Source: Ardenticatenaceae bacterium (GTDB lineage: Bacteria; Chloroflexota; Anaerolineae; Promineifilales; Promineifilaceae). From it: 64,000 nucleotides of DNA. Location of the stretch: NCBI GenBank assembly GCA_020634235.1, contig JACKCB010000002.1:682001-746000 (forward strand), read 5' to 3'. Under the pieces are notes generated by a model that was not told the origin of the DNA, made no database searches, and saw nothing but the letters and a program-made list of their open reading frames with translations. Positions within the stretch are counted from its first letter, which is position 1; every line of letters starts with the position of its first letter. The position numbers and the translations under genes are program-made. This document shows, in pieces, positions 34,581 through 44,496 of the stretch.

Positions 34581-35597
34581 ATGGCGCTCTTTGGGCCACC
34601 AGACGTGGCAAAACTTAAGGCACAAAAAGACATTCCTGGTCTGATCAAGGCGCTGAGCTATAGGAAGGACCGCAACGTCCGCCTCAGCGCCGCCAAGGCT
34701 TTGGAGGAAATCGGTTCGCCAGAAGCCTTCAAACAAGAAGACAACTTCAAGGCCCTGCTAGACGTGCTGCGCATGAAAGATTCCCAGCCGCTGGAATTTG
34801 CCAATGCGCGGATGGCCGCCGTCCGTGCCGTGCAAATGGTGGGCGATCCCCGGGCCGCCGAGCCAATGGCCAAAGCCATGTGGCACGTTGACCTGGCTGA
34901 TGCCCGGGTTCAGCGGACGGTCATCGCCGCCTTCGTAGCCATTGGCAGCCCGGCTGTAGACCCCCTATTGAAGATCCTGCGCGACGAGAAACTGTCCGAA
35001 CAGCAAGGTGGGGCAGCCGTCGAGCAGGCGGTGGTCAAATCGTTGGCCGGCATAGGCGATCCCCGGGCCATTGAACCGCTGGCCCGCTTACTGCTAAGAC
35101 CGGGCAAGAAGAAAGGGGTGGGGCAGACCACTGCCGCGGCCTACGCCGCCACCGGGCTGGGCAAAATTGGAGGGCCACAGGCCAAAGGCATTCTCCTCTC
35201 CGCACTGAAAAACGATAGCAGTGACGTGCGGGAAGCAGCCGTGCGTGCCCTGGTGGAAATCAGCGACGACGAAGTGGTCGATGCCTTGATTGAACTGCTG
35301 GGGCACACCGAATGGGATAGTGACCCAGAGGCCGGTGACCTGGGCGGCACAACTCGCTCTGAGGCAGCCCGCGCTTTGGGCAAATCGGGCAACAAGCGGG
35401 CTGTAGCGCCGCTGATCCAGGCGCTGCAAAATGACCCCAAGGCGTATGTGCGCGCCGCTGCAGCCCAAGCCCTGGGCCTCCTGGGCGACCAACAGGCGCT
35501 CCCGGCGCTTAACGAAGCCCTGGCCAGCAACCAGAAGGAACTGGTAAAGGCGGCCCAGGCCGCTCTGGAGCAACTGCAACAGCCATCTGCGGCCTGA
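34581..35597 (+). CDS. HEAT-repeat protein
   Basis: The 338-residue protein consists almost entirely of about nine HEAT/PBS-lyase-type helical repeats. These include a tandem of the patterns DRNVRLSAAKALEEIG, PLLKILRDEKL, DPRAIEPLARLL and DVREAAVRALVEI, ending in DPKAYVRAAAAQALGLLGD. Such scaffolds bind proteins or, as in PBS lyases, bilin chromophores; no lyase-specific residues were recognised. There is no signal peptide. The ATG at 34581 has AGGAGG 11 bases upstream (34565-34570); an in-frame TTG at 34575 is a possible alternative. Confidence 0.85.
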   Translation: MALFGPPDVAKLKAQKDIPGLIKALSYRKDRNVRLSAAKALEEIGSPEAFKQEDNFKALLDVLRMKDSQPLEFANARMAAVRAVQMVGDPRAAEPMAKAMWHVDLADARVQRTVIAAFVAIGSPAVDPLLKILRDEKLSEQQGGAAVEQAVVKSLAGIGDPRAIEPLARLLLRPGKKKGVGQTTAAAYAATGLGKIGGPQAKGILLSALKNDSSDVREAAVRALVEISDDEVVDALIELLGHTEWDSDPEAGDLGGTTRSEAARALGKSGNKRAVAPLIQALQNDPKAYVRAAAAQALGLLGDQQALPALNEALASNQKELVKAAQAALEQLQQPSAA

Positions 35598-35729
35598 TAT
35601 GAACCGCTGCGGGTAGGGGCAGGCATTGCCACCCCGGCCGGGTTGCCCAACCTGGTCCTGGCTGCCTGCCCCGCCCGCCTCCCGGCCGGGAGCCGCCCCA
35701 CTTCCCACTTTATGAATTGCCCATATCCG

Positions 35730-35747
35730 CTTCACAACTTCTTCACA
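35730..35747. promoter_or_regulatory. Direct repeat CTTCACA with 11-base period, response-regulator site candidate
   Basis: CTTCACA occurs at 35730-35736 and again at 35741-35747, an 11-base period that is typical of OmpR/PhoB-family binding sites. It lies about 170 bases before the secreted repeat protein gene, and an OmpR/PhoB-type response regulator is encoded 0.9 kb downstream. The match is only two short repeats. Confidence 0.35.
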
Positions 35748-35919
35748 TCTCCCCACTAAACTAAAAGCATCAGTTACCAATGGTTGCACCTCATGCGGGC
35801 TGGCATCTCCGGTACAACCACGCCAAGAGTAATCACCAACTCTCCCCCTTCTCCGCCAGCCTGCGTGAGGTCTTCCCATCACAGACATAAACATGCCCTG
35901 GCGGGTATGGAGGTGTATT

Positions 35920-36582
35920 ATGACGAAGCTCCTAGCACTCGGTGTCGCACTCCTGGCCGTTCTGGCCCTGGGTGGCTCTCTGGTTCTGGCCGGTGAGTTT
36001 GTCGGTGACACGGCTACCAATAGCAACACTGTCCCAGATGTCTCGGCCCCGGCCGGGACCAATCCCAACTTCGTAGACGCCAACGGTGATGGCCTCTGCG
36101 ACAACTGCGGCACGGCCAATACCAACGGCCCCAACTTCGTAGACGCCAACGGTGATGGCCTCTGCGACAACTGCGGCACGGCCAATACCAACGGCCCCAA
36201 CACCAATGGCCCCAACTTTGTCGATGCCGACGGTGATGGCGTATGCGACAACTGCGGTGCCGGCAACAGCTACGGCCCCAATGGCCCCAACACCAACGGC
36301 CCCAACACCAATGGCCCCAACTTTGTCGACGCCGACGGCGATGGCGTATGCGACAACTGCGGTGCCGGCAACAGCTACGGCCCCAATGGCCCCAACACCA
36401 ACGGCCCCAACACCAATGGCCCCAACTGCGTTGATGCCGATGGCGACGGCGTTTGTGACAACTGCACCGGCGATCAGAACAGCTACCAGCACCAGCACGG
36501 CGGCCAGAACGGCGGCCAGAATGGCAACAGCCAGGGCAACGGCCAGAATGGGGGCAACGGCGGCGGCAACGGCGGCGGGTAA
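35920..36582 (+). CDS. Secreted Cys-rich, Asp-rich repeat protein (thrombospondin type 3-like repeats)
   Basis: The 220-residue protein has a signal peptide (about residues 1-27, LLALGVALLAVLALGG). It is dominated by five copies of a 15-residue unit of the form NFVDADGDGVCDNCG, which contains a DxDGDG calcium-binding loop and a CxxC pair. The units are separated by repetitive NTNGPN stretches and followed by a Gly/Asn/Gln-rich tail. The pattern recalls thrombospondin type 3 or dockerin-like calcium motifs; the cysteines may form disulfides or bind metal. Codon-level near-identity of the repeats suggests recent unequal expansion. GGAGGTGTATT precedes the ATG. An intrinsic terminator follows. 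Confidence 0.8.
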   Translation: MTKLLALGVALLAVLALGGSLVLAGEFVGDTATNSNTVPDVSAPAGTNPNFVDANGDGLCDNCGTANTNGPNFVDANGDGLCDNCGTANTNGPNTNGPNFVDADGDGVCDNCGAGNSYGPNGPNTNGPNTNGPNFVDADGDGVCDNCGAGNSYGPNGPNTNGPNTNGPNCVDADGDGVCDNCTGDQNSYQHQHGGQNGGQNGNSQGNGQNGGNGGGNGGG

Positions 36583-36613
36583 TCCTGGTCATCTAGCACC
36601 CACTCCTGGTACA

Positions 36614-36642
36614 ATGGGAGCAATTCGTCGAATTGCTCCCAT
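36614..36642 (+). terminator. Intrinsic terminator after the repeat protein gene
   Basis: A perfect 13-bp stem (ATGGGAGCAATTC / GAATTGCTCCCAT) with a 3-base loop is followed by six Ts. It lies 31 bases after the stop codon and only 36 bases before the response regulator start. The two-component operon must therefore have a very short leader or a promoter overlapping this hairpin. Confidence 0.92.
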
Positions 36643-36678
36643 TTTTTGATACCAGCGTCCTTGCATGAACACATTACC

Positions 36679-37365
<687 letters not shown>

Positions 37366-37386
37366 CGCTCCGCCCCACCACCACCC

Positions 37387-38730
37387 ATGTTCACCCGCTC
37401 CTTGTGGTTCAAACTCACCGCCGCCTTCGTGCTCATCGCCCTGGTGGGCATTATCGTGGTCGCGGTGCTGGCCAACCAGGCCACCACCGCCGGCTTTCGC
37501 CGCTACCTCAACGCCGACCAGGCCGCCACCATAAGCCAGTTGGAAGCGGACCTGCTGGCCTACTATGCCCAAAACGGTGGCTGGGCCGGCGTGGACAACA
37601 TTCTAATTGCCACCCGGCCGGGGCGCGGCCAGGGCGGCGGGGCCATGCTCGTAGACAATGAAGGCCAGGTCTACGGGGGTGGCCGCGGCCGCAACCAAAC
37701 CGTGCCCAATCTACAAGACGGCATCCCCCTGCTCTACAACGGCAGCCAGGTCGGCATCCTCATCGTCAGCGGCATGGCCGGCGGCAGCGGCGAACAGCAA
37801 TTCCTGGCCGGCGTCAACCAGGCCATCCTCTGGGCCGGCCTCATCGCACTGACCCTGGCCCTGCTGCTGGGCGCCTGGCTGGCCCACAGCCTCACCCGCC
37901 CCCTGCGCCACCTCACCCACGCCACCCAGGCCCTGGCCAGCGGCGACCTCACGCACCAGGTGCCGGTGGAAAGCAAAGACGAAATCGGCCAACTGGCAGT
38001 CAGCTTCAACCAGATGTCGGTCACCCTGTCTGATGCCCAGAGCCAGCGCCAGCAGCTCTTTGCCGATATCGCCCACGAGCTGCGCACCCCCCTCAGCGTC
38101 ATCCGCGGCCAGATCGAAGGCATGATGGATAACGTTTTTGGCCTGACACCCGACAATTTGAGCGTGGTTTATGAGGAGACACTGCTGCTGAGCCGGCTGG
38201 TGGACGAGCTGCGCACCCTCTCCCTGGCCGACGCCGGCGAGCTAACGCTAAACCGGGAACCGGTAGACCTGGCCACCCTGGCCGGGCAGGCCGTTGCCGC
38301 CTTCGAGCCGCTGGCAGAGGCGGAAGGGGTACAGCTTACCAGCAGCATCCCGGCCGGGGTTCCCCCCACCAACGCCGATGCCGCCCGGCTGCAGCAGGTC
38401 CTGGGCAACCTGCTCTCCAACGCCCTGCGCCACGCCCTGCGCAGCGACAACGGCGGGGCTGCCGTGCACCTGCAAGTACAACCCCGGCCGGGCAGCGTGG
38501 AGGTCAGCGTGGCCGACAATGGCCCCGGGCTGTCGCCAGAGGCCCAGGCGCACGTTTTTGACCGCTTCTGGCGGGCGGACGCGGCGCGCAGCCGCGACCG
38601 GGGTGGCTCCGGCCTGGGACTGGCCATTTGCCGCAGCATTGTCACGGCCCACGGCGGCCAGATCTGGGTCACGAGTGAACCCGGCCGGGGGGCAACCTTC
38701 ACCTTCGATCTCCCCACCCACACCCCATAA
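37387..38730 (+). CDS. BaeS-like sensor histidine kinase
   Basis: This 447-residue membrane kinase has a first transmembrane helix (about 9-31), an extracellular sensor of roughly 105 residues with no recognisable fold, a second helix (about 145-168) and a HAMP domain (about 169-222). The HisKA H-box contains His231 (DIAHELRTPLSV), and a HATPase domain has an N-box NLLSNALRHAL and G-box GGSGLGLAI. It phosphorylates the upstream response regulator. Its stop is followed within 10 bases by a bidirectional terminator shared with metG. Confidence 0.93.
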   Translation: MFTRSLWFKLTAAFVLIALVGIIVVAVLANQATTAGFRRYLNADQAATISQLEADLLAYYAQNGGWAGVDNILIATRPGRGQGGGAMLVDNEGQVYGGGRGRNQTVPNLQDGIPLLYNGSQVGILIVSGMAGGSGEQQFLAGVNQAILWAGLIALTLALLLGAWLAHSLTRPLRHLTHATQALASGDLTHQVPVESKDEIGQLAVSFNQMSVTLSDAQSQRQQLFADIAHELRTPLSVIRGQIEGMMDNVFGLTPDNLSVVYEETLLLSRLVDELRTLSLADAGELTLNREPVDLATLAGQAVAAFEPLAEAEGVQLTSSIPAGVPPTNADAARLQQVLGNLLSNALRHALRSDNGGAAVHLQVQPRPGSVEVSVADNGPGLSPEAQAHVFDRFWRADAARSRDRGGSGLGLAICRSIVTAHGGQIWVTSEPGRGATFTFDLPTHTP

Positions 38731-38737
38731 AGCAAAA

Positions 38738-38761
38738 CGGGGCGAGAAAGTTCTCGCCCCG
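38738..38761. terminator. Bidirectional terminator between the histidine kinase and metG
   Basis: A 10-bp stem (CGGGGCGAGA / TCTCGCCCCG) with a 4-base loop lies between the convergent genes. A-rich and T-containing flanks are present on both sides (AAAGCAAAA before it on the plus strand). It should serve the kinase operon (plus) and metG (minus). Confidence 0.8.
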
Positions 38762-38792
38762 CGCATCTTTGTCAGGTCCACCCAGTCGCCGT

Positions 38793-40586
38793 CTAGACCT
38801 TGGGCACCCGCCGGTACAGCTCCTCGGCCACAATACTGCTTTCCAGCTTCTTGAACAGGGGCAGCGGTTTGGGCAACTGCCGCCCGGCCGGGATCGCCGT
38901 CCGCGCCCACTTGCCCACAGCCACGCTGCCGTCATAAGTCAGCGCCACGTGGCTGCGCGTTTCCTCCGCATACGTTTCCAGCCGCTGCACGCCAGCCAGT
39001 TTGCCCACCTCGCCCAGCATCTCGTGCAGTTGCTGGCTGGTAAACGGCAGGATGGGCGACAGCATCACCTTCAGCCCGTTGATCGCTTGCAGGGCAGTGT
39101 ACAACGCCCGGCCGGTGGCCGCCATATCCGTCTTGGCCGTTGTCCACGGGCTTTTCTCCTCCAGGTATTGGTTCACACGTGTAGACAGAGCCATAGCCTC
39201 TTGCGCCGCTGCGCGAAACTTACAGGCATCGTACAGCGCACCCACGGTGTCAAAGCCGTTGTCTATGGCGTCCAACAACGCCTGGTCCACCGCATCCAGT
39301 TCGCCCGGTTCTGGCACCACGCCCTGGAAGTAGCGGCGGGTCATGTTCAGCACCCGGTTCACCAGGTTGCCCCAGTTGGCCACCAGCTCGTTGTTGTTGC
39401 GCTCCACATACCCTTCCCAGGTCCAGTCGCTGTCACGGGCCTCCGGCATGAGCGCCGTCAGGTAATAGCGCAGCGGGTCGGGATCATGCCGCTCCAGTGC
39501 GTCCAGCATCCAGACCCCCCAATTCATGCTGCCGCTGATCTTGCGCCCTTCCATGTTCATGAACTCATTCGCCGGCACGTCATAGGGCAAATTCAAGCGG
39601 CAGGTCGGGTCCGCTTCGTACAGCCGCTGGATGCCCGCCAACTGCCCCGGCCAGATCACGGCATGGAAGGGGATGTTGTCTTTGCCAATGAAGTAAACGG
39701 TACGCGCCTCCGGGTTGTACCACCAGTTCTTCCACGCGTCTGGCTGGCCGCTGTTGCTGGCCCACTCGATGCTGGCCGAAAGATAGCCGATAACCGCCTC
39801 AAACCAGACATAGAGCACCTTGTTTTCATACCCGGTTACGGGAACGGGAATTCCCCAGTCCATGTCACGGGTCACGGCCCGGCCGTGTAGTCCTTCCACC
39901 AGGATCAGGTTGCGGGCAAAGTTAATTACCTGTGCCCGCCAATGCTCTTTGTCTTCCTGAATCCAGTCCACCAGCCAATCGTCGGCCAACTTACCCAGGT
40001 CCAGGAAGAAATGCTCGGTGTCGCGCAGTTCCAGAGCGCTATCATCCAGTTGGCTGTGCGGCTTCACCAATTCACTGGCGCTCTCAAATAGGGTGTTGCA
40101 GTTGTCGCACTGGTCGCCGCGGGCGCGGTCGTAACCACAGTTGGGGCAGGTGCCTTCTACGTAGCGGTCGGGCAGGAAACGGTTCCCGGCCGGGGAGTAC
40201 ATCTGCGGCGTGATCCGCTTGTACATGTAGCCATTGGCCAGCAGCGTCAGGAAGATATCTTGCGCTACCCGGTGGTGGTTCTCCGTATCGGTATGGGTAA
40301 ACAGATCGTAATTGAGACCCAACCCCAGGAAAAGCTCAATGAAGCGGCGATGGTAGTATTGAAAGACCACTTCCGGCGGCTGCCCCATCGCGTCCGCCTT
40401 CACCGTCACCGGCGTGCCGTGGCTGTCTGAGCCAGACACCATGAGCACGTGATTGCCCTTCAGGCGATGATAGCGGGCATAGATATCAGCCGGCAAATAG
40501 GAGCCGGTCACATTCCCCTGGTGAATGTCCGCGTTGGCATAGGGCCAGGCCACGCACACCAAAATATACTCAGGCTTGTTCGTCAT
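38793..40586 (-). CDS. metG: Methionyl-tRNA synthetase
   Basis: The 597-residue class I aminoacyl-tRNA synthetase charges tRNA-Met. The HIGH region reads ADIHQGN (residues 19-25). The KMSKS region reads RKISGS near 347-352, so the usual second Lys of KMSKS is a Gly. A zinc knuckle with two Cys pairs (CPNCG near 147 and CDNC near 160), the NWGIW-like NWGVWM and an anticodon-binding helical domain (about 430-560) are recognisable. There is no C-terminal EMAP/tRNA-binding domain. The gene starts one base after the stop of the upstream acidic protein gene (spacing 1), so both are co-transcribed. The altered KMSKS is unusual but the rest is intact. Confidence 0.95.
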   Translation of the reverse strand: MTNKPEYILVCVAWPYANADIHQGNVTGSYLPADIYARYHRLKGNHVLMVSGSDSHGTPVTVKADAMGQPPEVVFQYYHRRFIELFLGLGLNYDLFTHTDTENHHRVAQDIFLTLLANGYMYKRITPQMYSPAGNRFLPDRYVEGTCPNCGYDRARGDQCDNCNTLFESASELVKPHSQLDDSALELRDTEHFFLDLGKLADDWLVDWIQEDKEHWRAQVINFARNLILVEGLHGRAVTRDMDWGIPVPVTGYENKVLYVWFEAVIGYLSASIEWASNSGQPDAWKNWWYNPEARTVYFIGKDNIPFHAVIWPGQLAGIQRLYEADPTCRLNLPYDVPANEFMNMEGRKISGSMNWGVWMLDALERHDPDPLRYYLTALMPEARDSDWTWEGYVERNNNELVANWGNLVNRVLNMTRRYFQGVVPEPGELDAVDQALLDAIDNGFDTVGALYDACKFRAAAQEAMALSTRVNQYLEEKSPWTTAKTDMAATGRALYTALQAINGLKVMLSPILPFTSQQLHEMLGEVGKLAGVQRLETYAEETRSHVALTYDGSVAVGKWARTAIPAGRQLPKPLPLFKKLESSIVAEELYRRVPKV

Positions 40587-40587
40587 C

Positions 40588-41274
40588 TTATTCTTCGAAT
40601 TCCTCTTCTTCTTCCTCGATATCCTCTTCCTCTTCTTCGGTCAATTCCGTCAGCAGCTCCGCCAGCAGTTCAAAGTCATCCTCGTTCACCTTTAGATAGA
40701 CCTCTGGCTGGACCAGGAGCGCCTTGAAGTTCGGTTGGCTTTCCAGCTCCACGGAATCAACGTGGACCGCATTTTCCAGGTTGTTGATGAAGACATCCAT
40801 ATCAATAGGGTAGAACGTCAACTGCGACGGGTCTTTCCCCGGGAAGAAGAATCCTTTGGGCGCGGCATTGGTACCGTCGCCGGTGACGGTAGCCACAGCA
40901 AAAAAGGCCCTGTGCTCCACCGAGAAGTAGATAATGCGGCTGCCCGGCCGGAGCTTAGGCCCCGGGTCCAGCACTACGGTAATCCGTTCCCGCCAGCCTG
41001 GCAGCGAGATCTCCTCCTGCGCCACCATGCTCACAGACTTAACATAAAACTGAATGCCGGCATTCATGCGCCGCCGTTCGGCACGCGCGGCCCGGCTCAA
41101 TGCTTCGGCCTCAATCTCGGCCTCTATGTTTTCCCAGATCCGCTCCTGAATGGCTATGTTCAAATCGATGACCGTGCCATCTTCATACCGCACGGTCATT
41201 TTGGGCCCATTAATGGTCAACACGGTATAGTAACCCTTGCGATTAGCATAGACCCCGTTTACCTGAAACATCAC
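40588..41274 (-). CDS. Acidic-tailed protein with possible PUA/EVE-like domain
   Basis: The 228-residue protein has an N-terminal ~60 residues with a beta-hairpin pattern (VNGVYANRKGYYTVLTINGPKMTVRYEDG). A middle part, LRPGSRIIYFSVEHRAFFAVATVTGDG (about 108-134), recalls an EVE/PUA-like fold. An extremely acidic C-terminal tail consists of almost only Glu/Asp (about 212-228). The EVE resemblance is weak. It could bind modified nucleobases or RNA. Its stop codon is one base before the metG start, so a role close to tRNA or translation is likely, though this is inference. Confidence 0.55.
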   Translation of the reverse strand: MMFQVNGVYANRKGYYTVLTINGPKMTVRYEDGTVIDLNIAIQERIWENIEAEIEAEALSRAARAERRRMNAGIQFYVKSVSMVAQEEISLPGWRERITVVLDPGPKLRPGSRIIYFSVEHRAFFAVATVTGDGTNAAPKGFFFPGKDPSQLTFYPIDMDVFINNLENAVHVDSVELESQPNFKALLVQPEVYLKVNEDDFELLAELLTELTEEEEEDIEEEEEEFEE

Positions 41275-41623
41275 ATTACCTCTTCGTTGCTGGTCAAACT
41301 CATTCGCCGCCGCCGGCCACAGGGCCGGAAAGGGTTGGCCAGGGGTTTTCTTGGCCGCTCATATCACCTGGTATGGACTGGCTCATACGGTACGCCGGCA
41401 GCACCGGCACCTGCCGGACATCGCCAGGACACAACCTGGCTGTTGGCACGGCCCACACGCTGCACCGGTAATGGGGAACGCCTAACCGGATTTGGCTTCT
41501 GACGGTGCCGCGATCGCATCCCACGGGAACAGACCCGGCCGGGATATGCGGGCAAAGTTTAGCAAAAGCCCAGGAGCATGACAACTGCTGTTTACGCCGG
41601 TTCCGGGCGGTACCGGCCGCGGG
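41275..41623. other. Spacer between lgt and the acidic protein gene
   Basis: I see no gene in this 349-base stretch. It holds one CCCGGCCGGG palindrome near 41535 and several short GC-rich inverted repeats of about 6 bp. The promoter of the acidic protein/metG unit must be in its left part, but I cannot assign it. Confidence 0.4.
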
Positions 41624-42379
41624 CTACTCCAAATCCGGGTCGGGGGAAGGCCCTGCCGGTACTGGCTCGGTGCGGGCCAGCAGGAAGAGGCTGCCCAGCA
41701 GCAGCGCCAGGCAGAGCAATTGCACCACGTGGTAACCGTCGCCGGTGAGCCAGGCATTGGCCCGGTAAGCTTCTACAAAGAGGCGCCCGGCCGAATAGAC
41801 GGCCACGGTCAGCAGAAAGGCCCGGCCGGGGTGCCACGCCGCCCGCAGCGCGTACCACCAGCTCACCAGCGCCAGGCCGCCTACCAGCAGCTCATAAAGC
41901 TGCACCGGATGCCGCCGCACGCCAAACAGGTCGATGGCCCAAAAGAGGGTTGTCTCGCTGCCATAGCCAGGACCAGCCAGGAAATCGGCCAGGCTAACCA
42001 CCATCAGGCCCACCACCAGGCCGGGAGCCAGGGCGTCTAGCGTCCCGGCCGGGGGCAGTTGCCTGGCCCGCGCATAGAAGAAGGCCGCGGCCCCACCAAT
42101 CAACAGGCCACCCCAAACAGTAAAGCCACTGTTCAGCGGCCACAAGATGGCCAGCGGACTCTGGGCATAGGCCTCCCAATGGAGCGCCACAAACACCAGG
42201 CGCGCCCCCACAAAACCGCCCGCCAGCCCCATCACGACCGTTCCGTAGGTGGCCGGCACGTCCAGAGCCAGCCGCCGGGCGCTGCGCTCTACCACGCTAA
42301 GCACCAGCCAGGCCCCCAAAATGTAAACCAGACCGCCGGTAGGGATGACAAGTGGGCCTAATTCGATGGTAGGTAGCAT
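41624..42379 (-). CDS. lgt: Phosphatidylglycerol--prolipoprotein diacylglyceryl transferase
   Basis: This 251-residue polytopic membrane enzyme transfers diacylglycerol to the lipobox cysteine of prelipoproteins. The conserved GGFVGARLVFVALHWEAY segment (about 54-71), containing the GAR of the family, is followed by a GGLLIGG loop near 94 and RRHPVQLYELL near 148-159. Seven hydrophobic spans are seen. It supports several lipoproteins in the window (9.3, 10.2 and 11.5 kb). The C-terminus carries a short Pro/Asp-rich tail. It follows the thioredoxin gene by about 20 bases on the same strand. Confidence 0.93.
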   Translation of the reverse strand: MLPTIELGPLVIPTGGLVYILGAWLVLSVVERSARRLALDVPATYGTVVMGLAGGFVGARLVFVALHWEAYAQSPLAILWPLNSGFTVWGGLLIGGAAAFFYARARQLPPAGTLDALAPGLVVGLMVVSLADFLAGPGYGSETTLFWAIDLFGVRRHPVQLYELLVGGLALVSWWYALRAAWHPGRAFLLTVAVYSAGRLFVEAYRANAWLTGDGYHVVQLLCLALLLGSLFLLARTEPVPAGPSPDPDLE

Positions 42380-42398
42380 TGCCTTATCCCGGCCGGGG

Positions 42399-42968
42399 CT
42401 AGCCCCCGGCCGCCTCTTCGCCCCGAATCAACTGCTCAATGCGAGATTCCAGCACCGCCTGGTTGATGATACCCGGATACACTTCCTGAATCACCCCGTC
42501 CGCGTCGATGAAGAAAGTGGTCGGCAAGGCCGACACCCGGTAGCGGATGGCCACCGCGCTGTCCAGGTCCAGCAAGATCGGGTACGTCATGCCCATTTCG
42601 CTGACAAACGGGGAGACAGTAGCCAGCGGCTCACCATCATCCACGCCGGCAACAATCACCTGGCCATTGTATTTGCGGCTGGCGGCCTGGAAGTGGGGAA
42701 TCTCGGCCCGGCAAGGCGGGCACCAGGTAGCCCAGAAGTTCAGAACCACCGGCGTGCCGCGCAGCTCGCTCAGGGTGATGCTCTCGCCATTAACCAGGGT
42801 CAGGGTGAAATCGGGGGCCAGGTAGCCGGCTACGGGCGCGCTGGCCAACCCGGCCGGGTCCACTTCACTCCCCGGCGGCTCCTGCGACTGCAATATCCAG
42901 CCGGTCCCCAGCAAGGCCGCGCCAAGCATCAAAATGACCCAGAAGAAGCGGTTGTTCATGCTGTTCAT
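42399..42968 (-). CDS. TlpA/ResA-family membrane-anchored thioredoxin
   Basis: The ~189-residue protein has a single N-terminal membrane anchor (FFWVILMLGAALLGTGWIL) and a thioredoxin-like fold of the TlpA/AhpC-TSA type. It has the redox motif WCPPC (about residues 79-83) and the cis-Pro loop ALPTTFFID near 142. It should face the outside and reduce disulfides, for example in cytochrome or lipoprotein maturation. Here the redox cysteines are ordinary Cys, unlike in the DsbA-like selenoprotein. The start is uncertain: ATG 42968 is used, while a TTG at 42980 overlaps the rimO stop by four bases. Confidence 0.88.
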   Translation of the reverse strand: MNSMNNRFFWVILMLGAALLGTGWILQSQEPPGSEVDPAGLASAPVAGYLAPDFTLTLVNGESITLSELRGTPVVLNFWATWCPPCRAEIPHFQAASRKYNGQVIVAGVDDGEPLATVSPFVSEMGMTYPILLDLDSAVAIRYRVSALPTTFFIDADGVIQEVYPGIINQAVLESRIEQLIRGEEAAGG

Positions 42969-42976
42969 GCCCTGTC

Positions 42977-44374
42977 TCAATGCACCAGCAGGTTATCCAG
43001 GCTGATGCGGCTTGCGGTGTTGGGGGTCACCCCGGCCGGGTAACCCGTCAGGTCATAGGTCATCGCCCCGTCAATGCGCACCGGCACAATCTCGCCCAAT
43101 GGCAGTTCGCCCGGCACAAAAACCAGCCCATCAATCTCCGGCGCATCGCGATAGCTGCGCCCCACACTAATGCCATCGCCATACCCTTCCACCAGCACCG
43201 GCAGCGTTCGCCCCACCTGGGCCTGGTTCCGCTCCAGCGAAATCTGCTGCTGCAGGGCCATCAGCGCGTCCAGCCGCTGCGCCTTCACCTCGTCCGGCAC
43301 TTGCCAGGAGACCGTAGCCGACGGCGTAGACGCCTCGTAAGAGTAGGTAAAGGTGCCCACCCGGTCAAAGCGCAGGTCGCGCACAAACTGCTGCAGCGCC
43401 GCAAACTCCTCATCCGTCTCGCCAGGATAGCCCACAATGAAGGTGGTGCGAATGGCAATGTCGGGCATCGCCTGGCGCAGCTTCTCCACCGTGCCATACA
43501 CCCATTCAATGTTGGCCGGCCGGCGCATGCGCTTCAGCGTTTCACGGTGCCCATGCTGCAAAGGAATGTCCAGATAGGGCAGAACCTGGGGATGGCGAGC
43601 CATCGTCTCAATCAGTTCGTCGGTAACGTAGCCGGGATAGGCGTACATAATGCGAATCCAATCAATGCCCGGGGCCGCCTGCACCACTTTGTCCAGCAGT
43701 TTAGCCAGGCCATTCTTCAGCCCCAGGTCGTGCCCATAGTCGGTGCTGTCTTGGGAGATAATGATGAGTTCGCGAATGCCGGCGGACTCTAGCTGCACTG
43801 CTTCGTTGACGATGGCCGCCATGGGGCGGCTGACCAGGGTGCCCTTGATTTCGGGGATGGCGCAGAAGGCGCAGGGGCGGCGGCAGCCATCGGCAATTTT
43901 CAGGTAGGCGCTGGCGCCCTGGGGGGCCACGCGCAGCACGTTGCGCTCATCACGGCCAACGGTGGTTGCCTCATCGGGCAGGTGGTAAAGCGGTTCCGGG
44001 TGTTTGCGGCGGCGCAGGCTGCGCACAAAGGGCACAATGTCCATCCAGCGCCGGGTCCCGATAACGCCGTCAATGCCGGGCACTTCCTGCACCAGCATGG
44101 GGCCGTAGCGCTGCGACAGGCAGCCGGCGGCAATGAGCATCTGGTCGTCTCGTTTGCTGGCCGCCAACTCGCGCAAGGCCTCCAGGGATTCTTCTTTGGC
44201 CGCCTGAATGAAGCCGCAGGTGTTCACGATGAGCACGCTGGCTTCGTCGGGCATCGTGGTTCCCAGGAATCCGGCCCGGTCGAGCAGGGTGGCCATGCTT
44301 TCGGAATCGACGGTGTTTTTGCTGCAACCCAGGCTGAGGAGGTAGAACTGTTTCTTGGTTTTTTGTTTGCTCAT
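42977..44374 (-). CDS. rimO: Ribosomal protein S12 methylthiotransferase
   Basis: The 465-residue radical SAM enzyme methylthiolates an Asp of ribosomal protein S12. An N-terminal MTTase domain (LLSLGCSKNTVDSE start; VNTCGFIQAAKEES) has its Fe-S cysteines near residues 16, 52 and 85. The radical-SAM cluster CRRPCAFC near 163-170 follows the CxxxCxxC pattern. A C-terminal TRAM domain covers about 385-455. It lies directly upstream of the thioredoxin gene, which begins at or near its stop codon, and about 120 bases after rodZ. Confidence 0.95.
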   Translation of the reverse strand: MSKQKTKKQFYLLSLGCSKNTVDSESMATLLDRAGFLGTTMPDEASVLIVNTCGFIQAAKEESLEALRELAASKRDDQMLIAAGCLSQRYGPMLVQEVPGIDGVIGTRRWMDIVPFVRSLRRRKHPEPLYHLPDEATTVGRDERNVLRVAPQGASAYLKIADGCRRPCAFCAIPEIKGTLVSRPMAAIVNEAVQLESAGIRELIIISQDSTDYGHDLGLKNGLAKLLDKVVQAAPGIDWIRIMYAYPGYVTDELIETMARHPQVLPYLDIPLQHGHRETLKRMRRPANIEWVYGTVEKLRQAMPDIAIRTTFIVGYPGETDEEFAALQQFVRDLRFDRVGTFTYSYEASTPSATVSWQVPDEVKAQRLDALMALQQQISLERNQAQVGRTLPVLVEGYGDGISVGRSYRDAPEIDGLVFVPGELPLGEIVPVRIDGAMTYDLTGYPAGVTPNTASRISLDNLLVH

Positions 44375-44496
44375 GTGCGACTCGTTGGCGCGGCCTGCGG
44401 CCGGGCAAAGGGCAGAGGTGATGCGTTCTTTGGTCCCCGGCCGGGGGGCAACGGTCTATCAGGTGTGCCAGGCAGGTGCGGCTGCTCCTGCCCAAG

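Noticed and set aside
36060..36470. Repeat array with regularly spaced units, CRISPR-like at first sight
   Set aside because: The repeat encodes the DxDGDGxCDxC units of a secreted protein, the spacers are themselves repeats (NTNGPN) and there are no cas genes.
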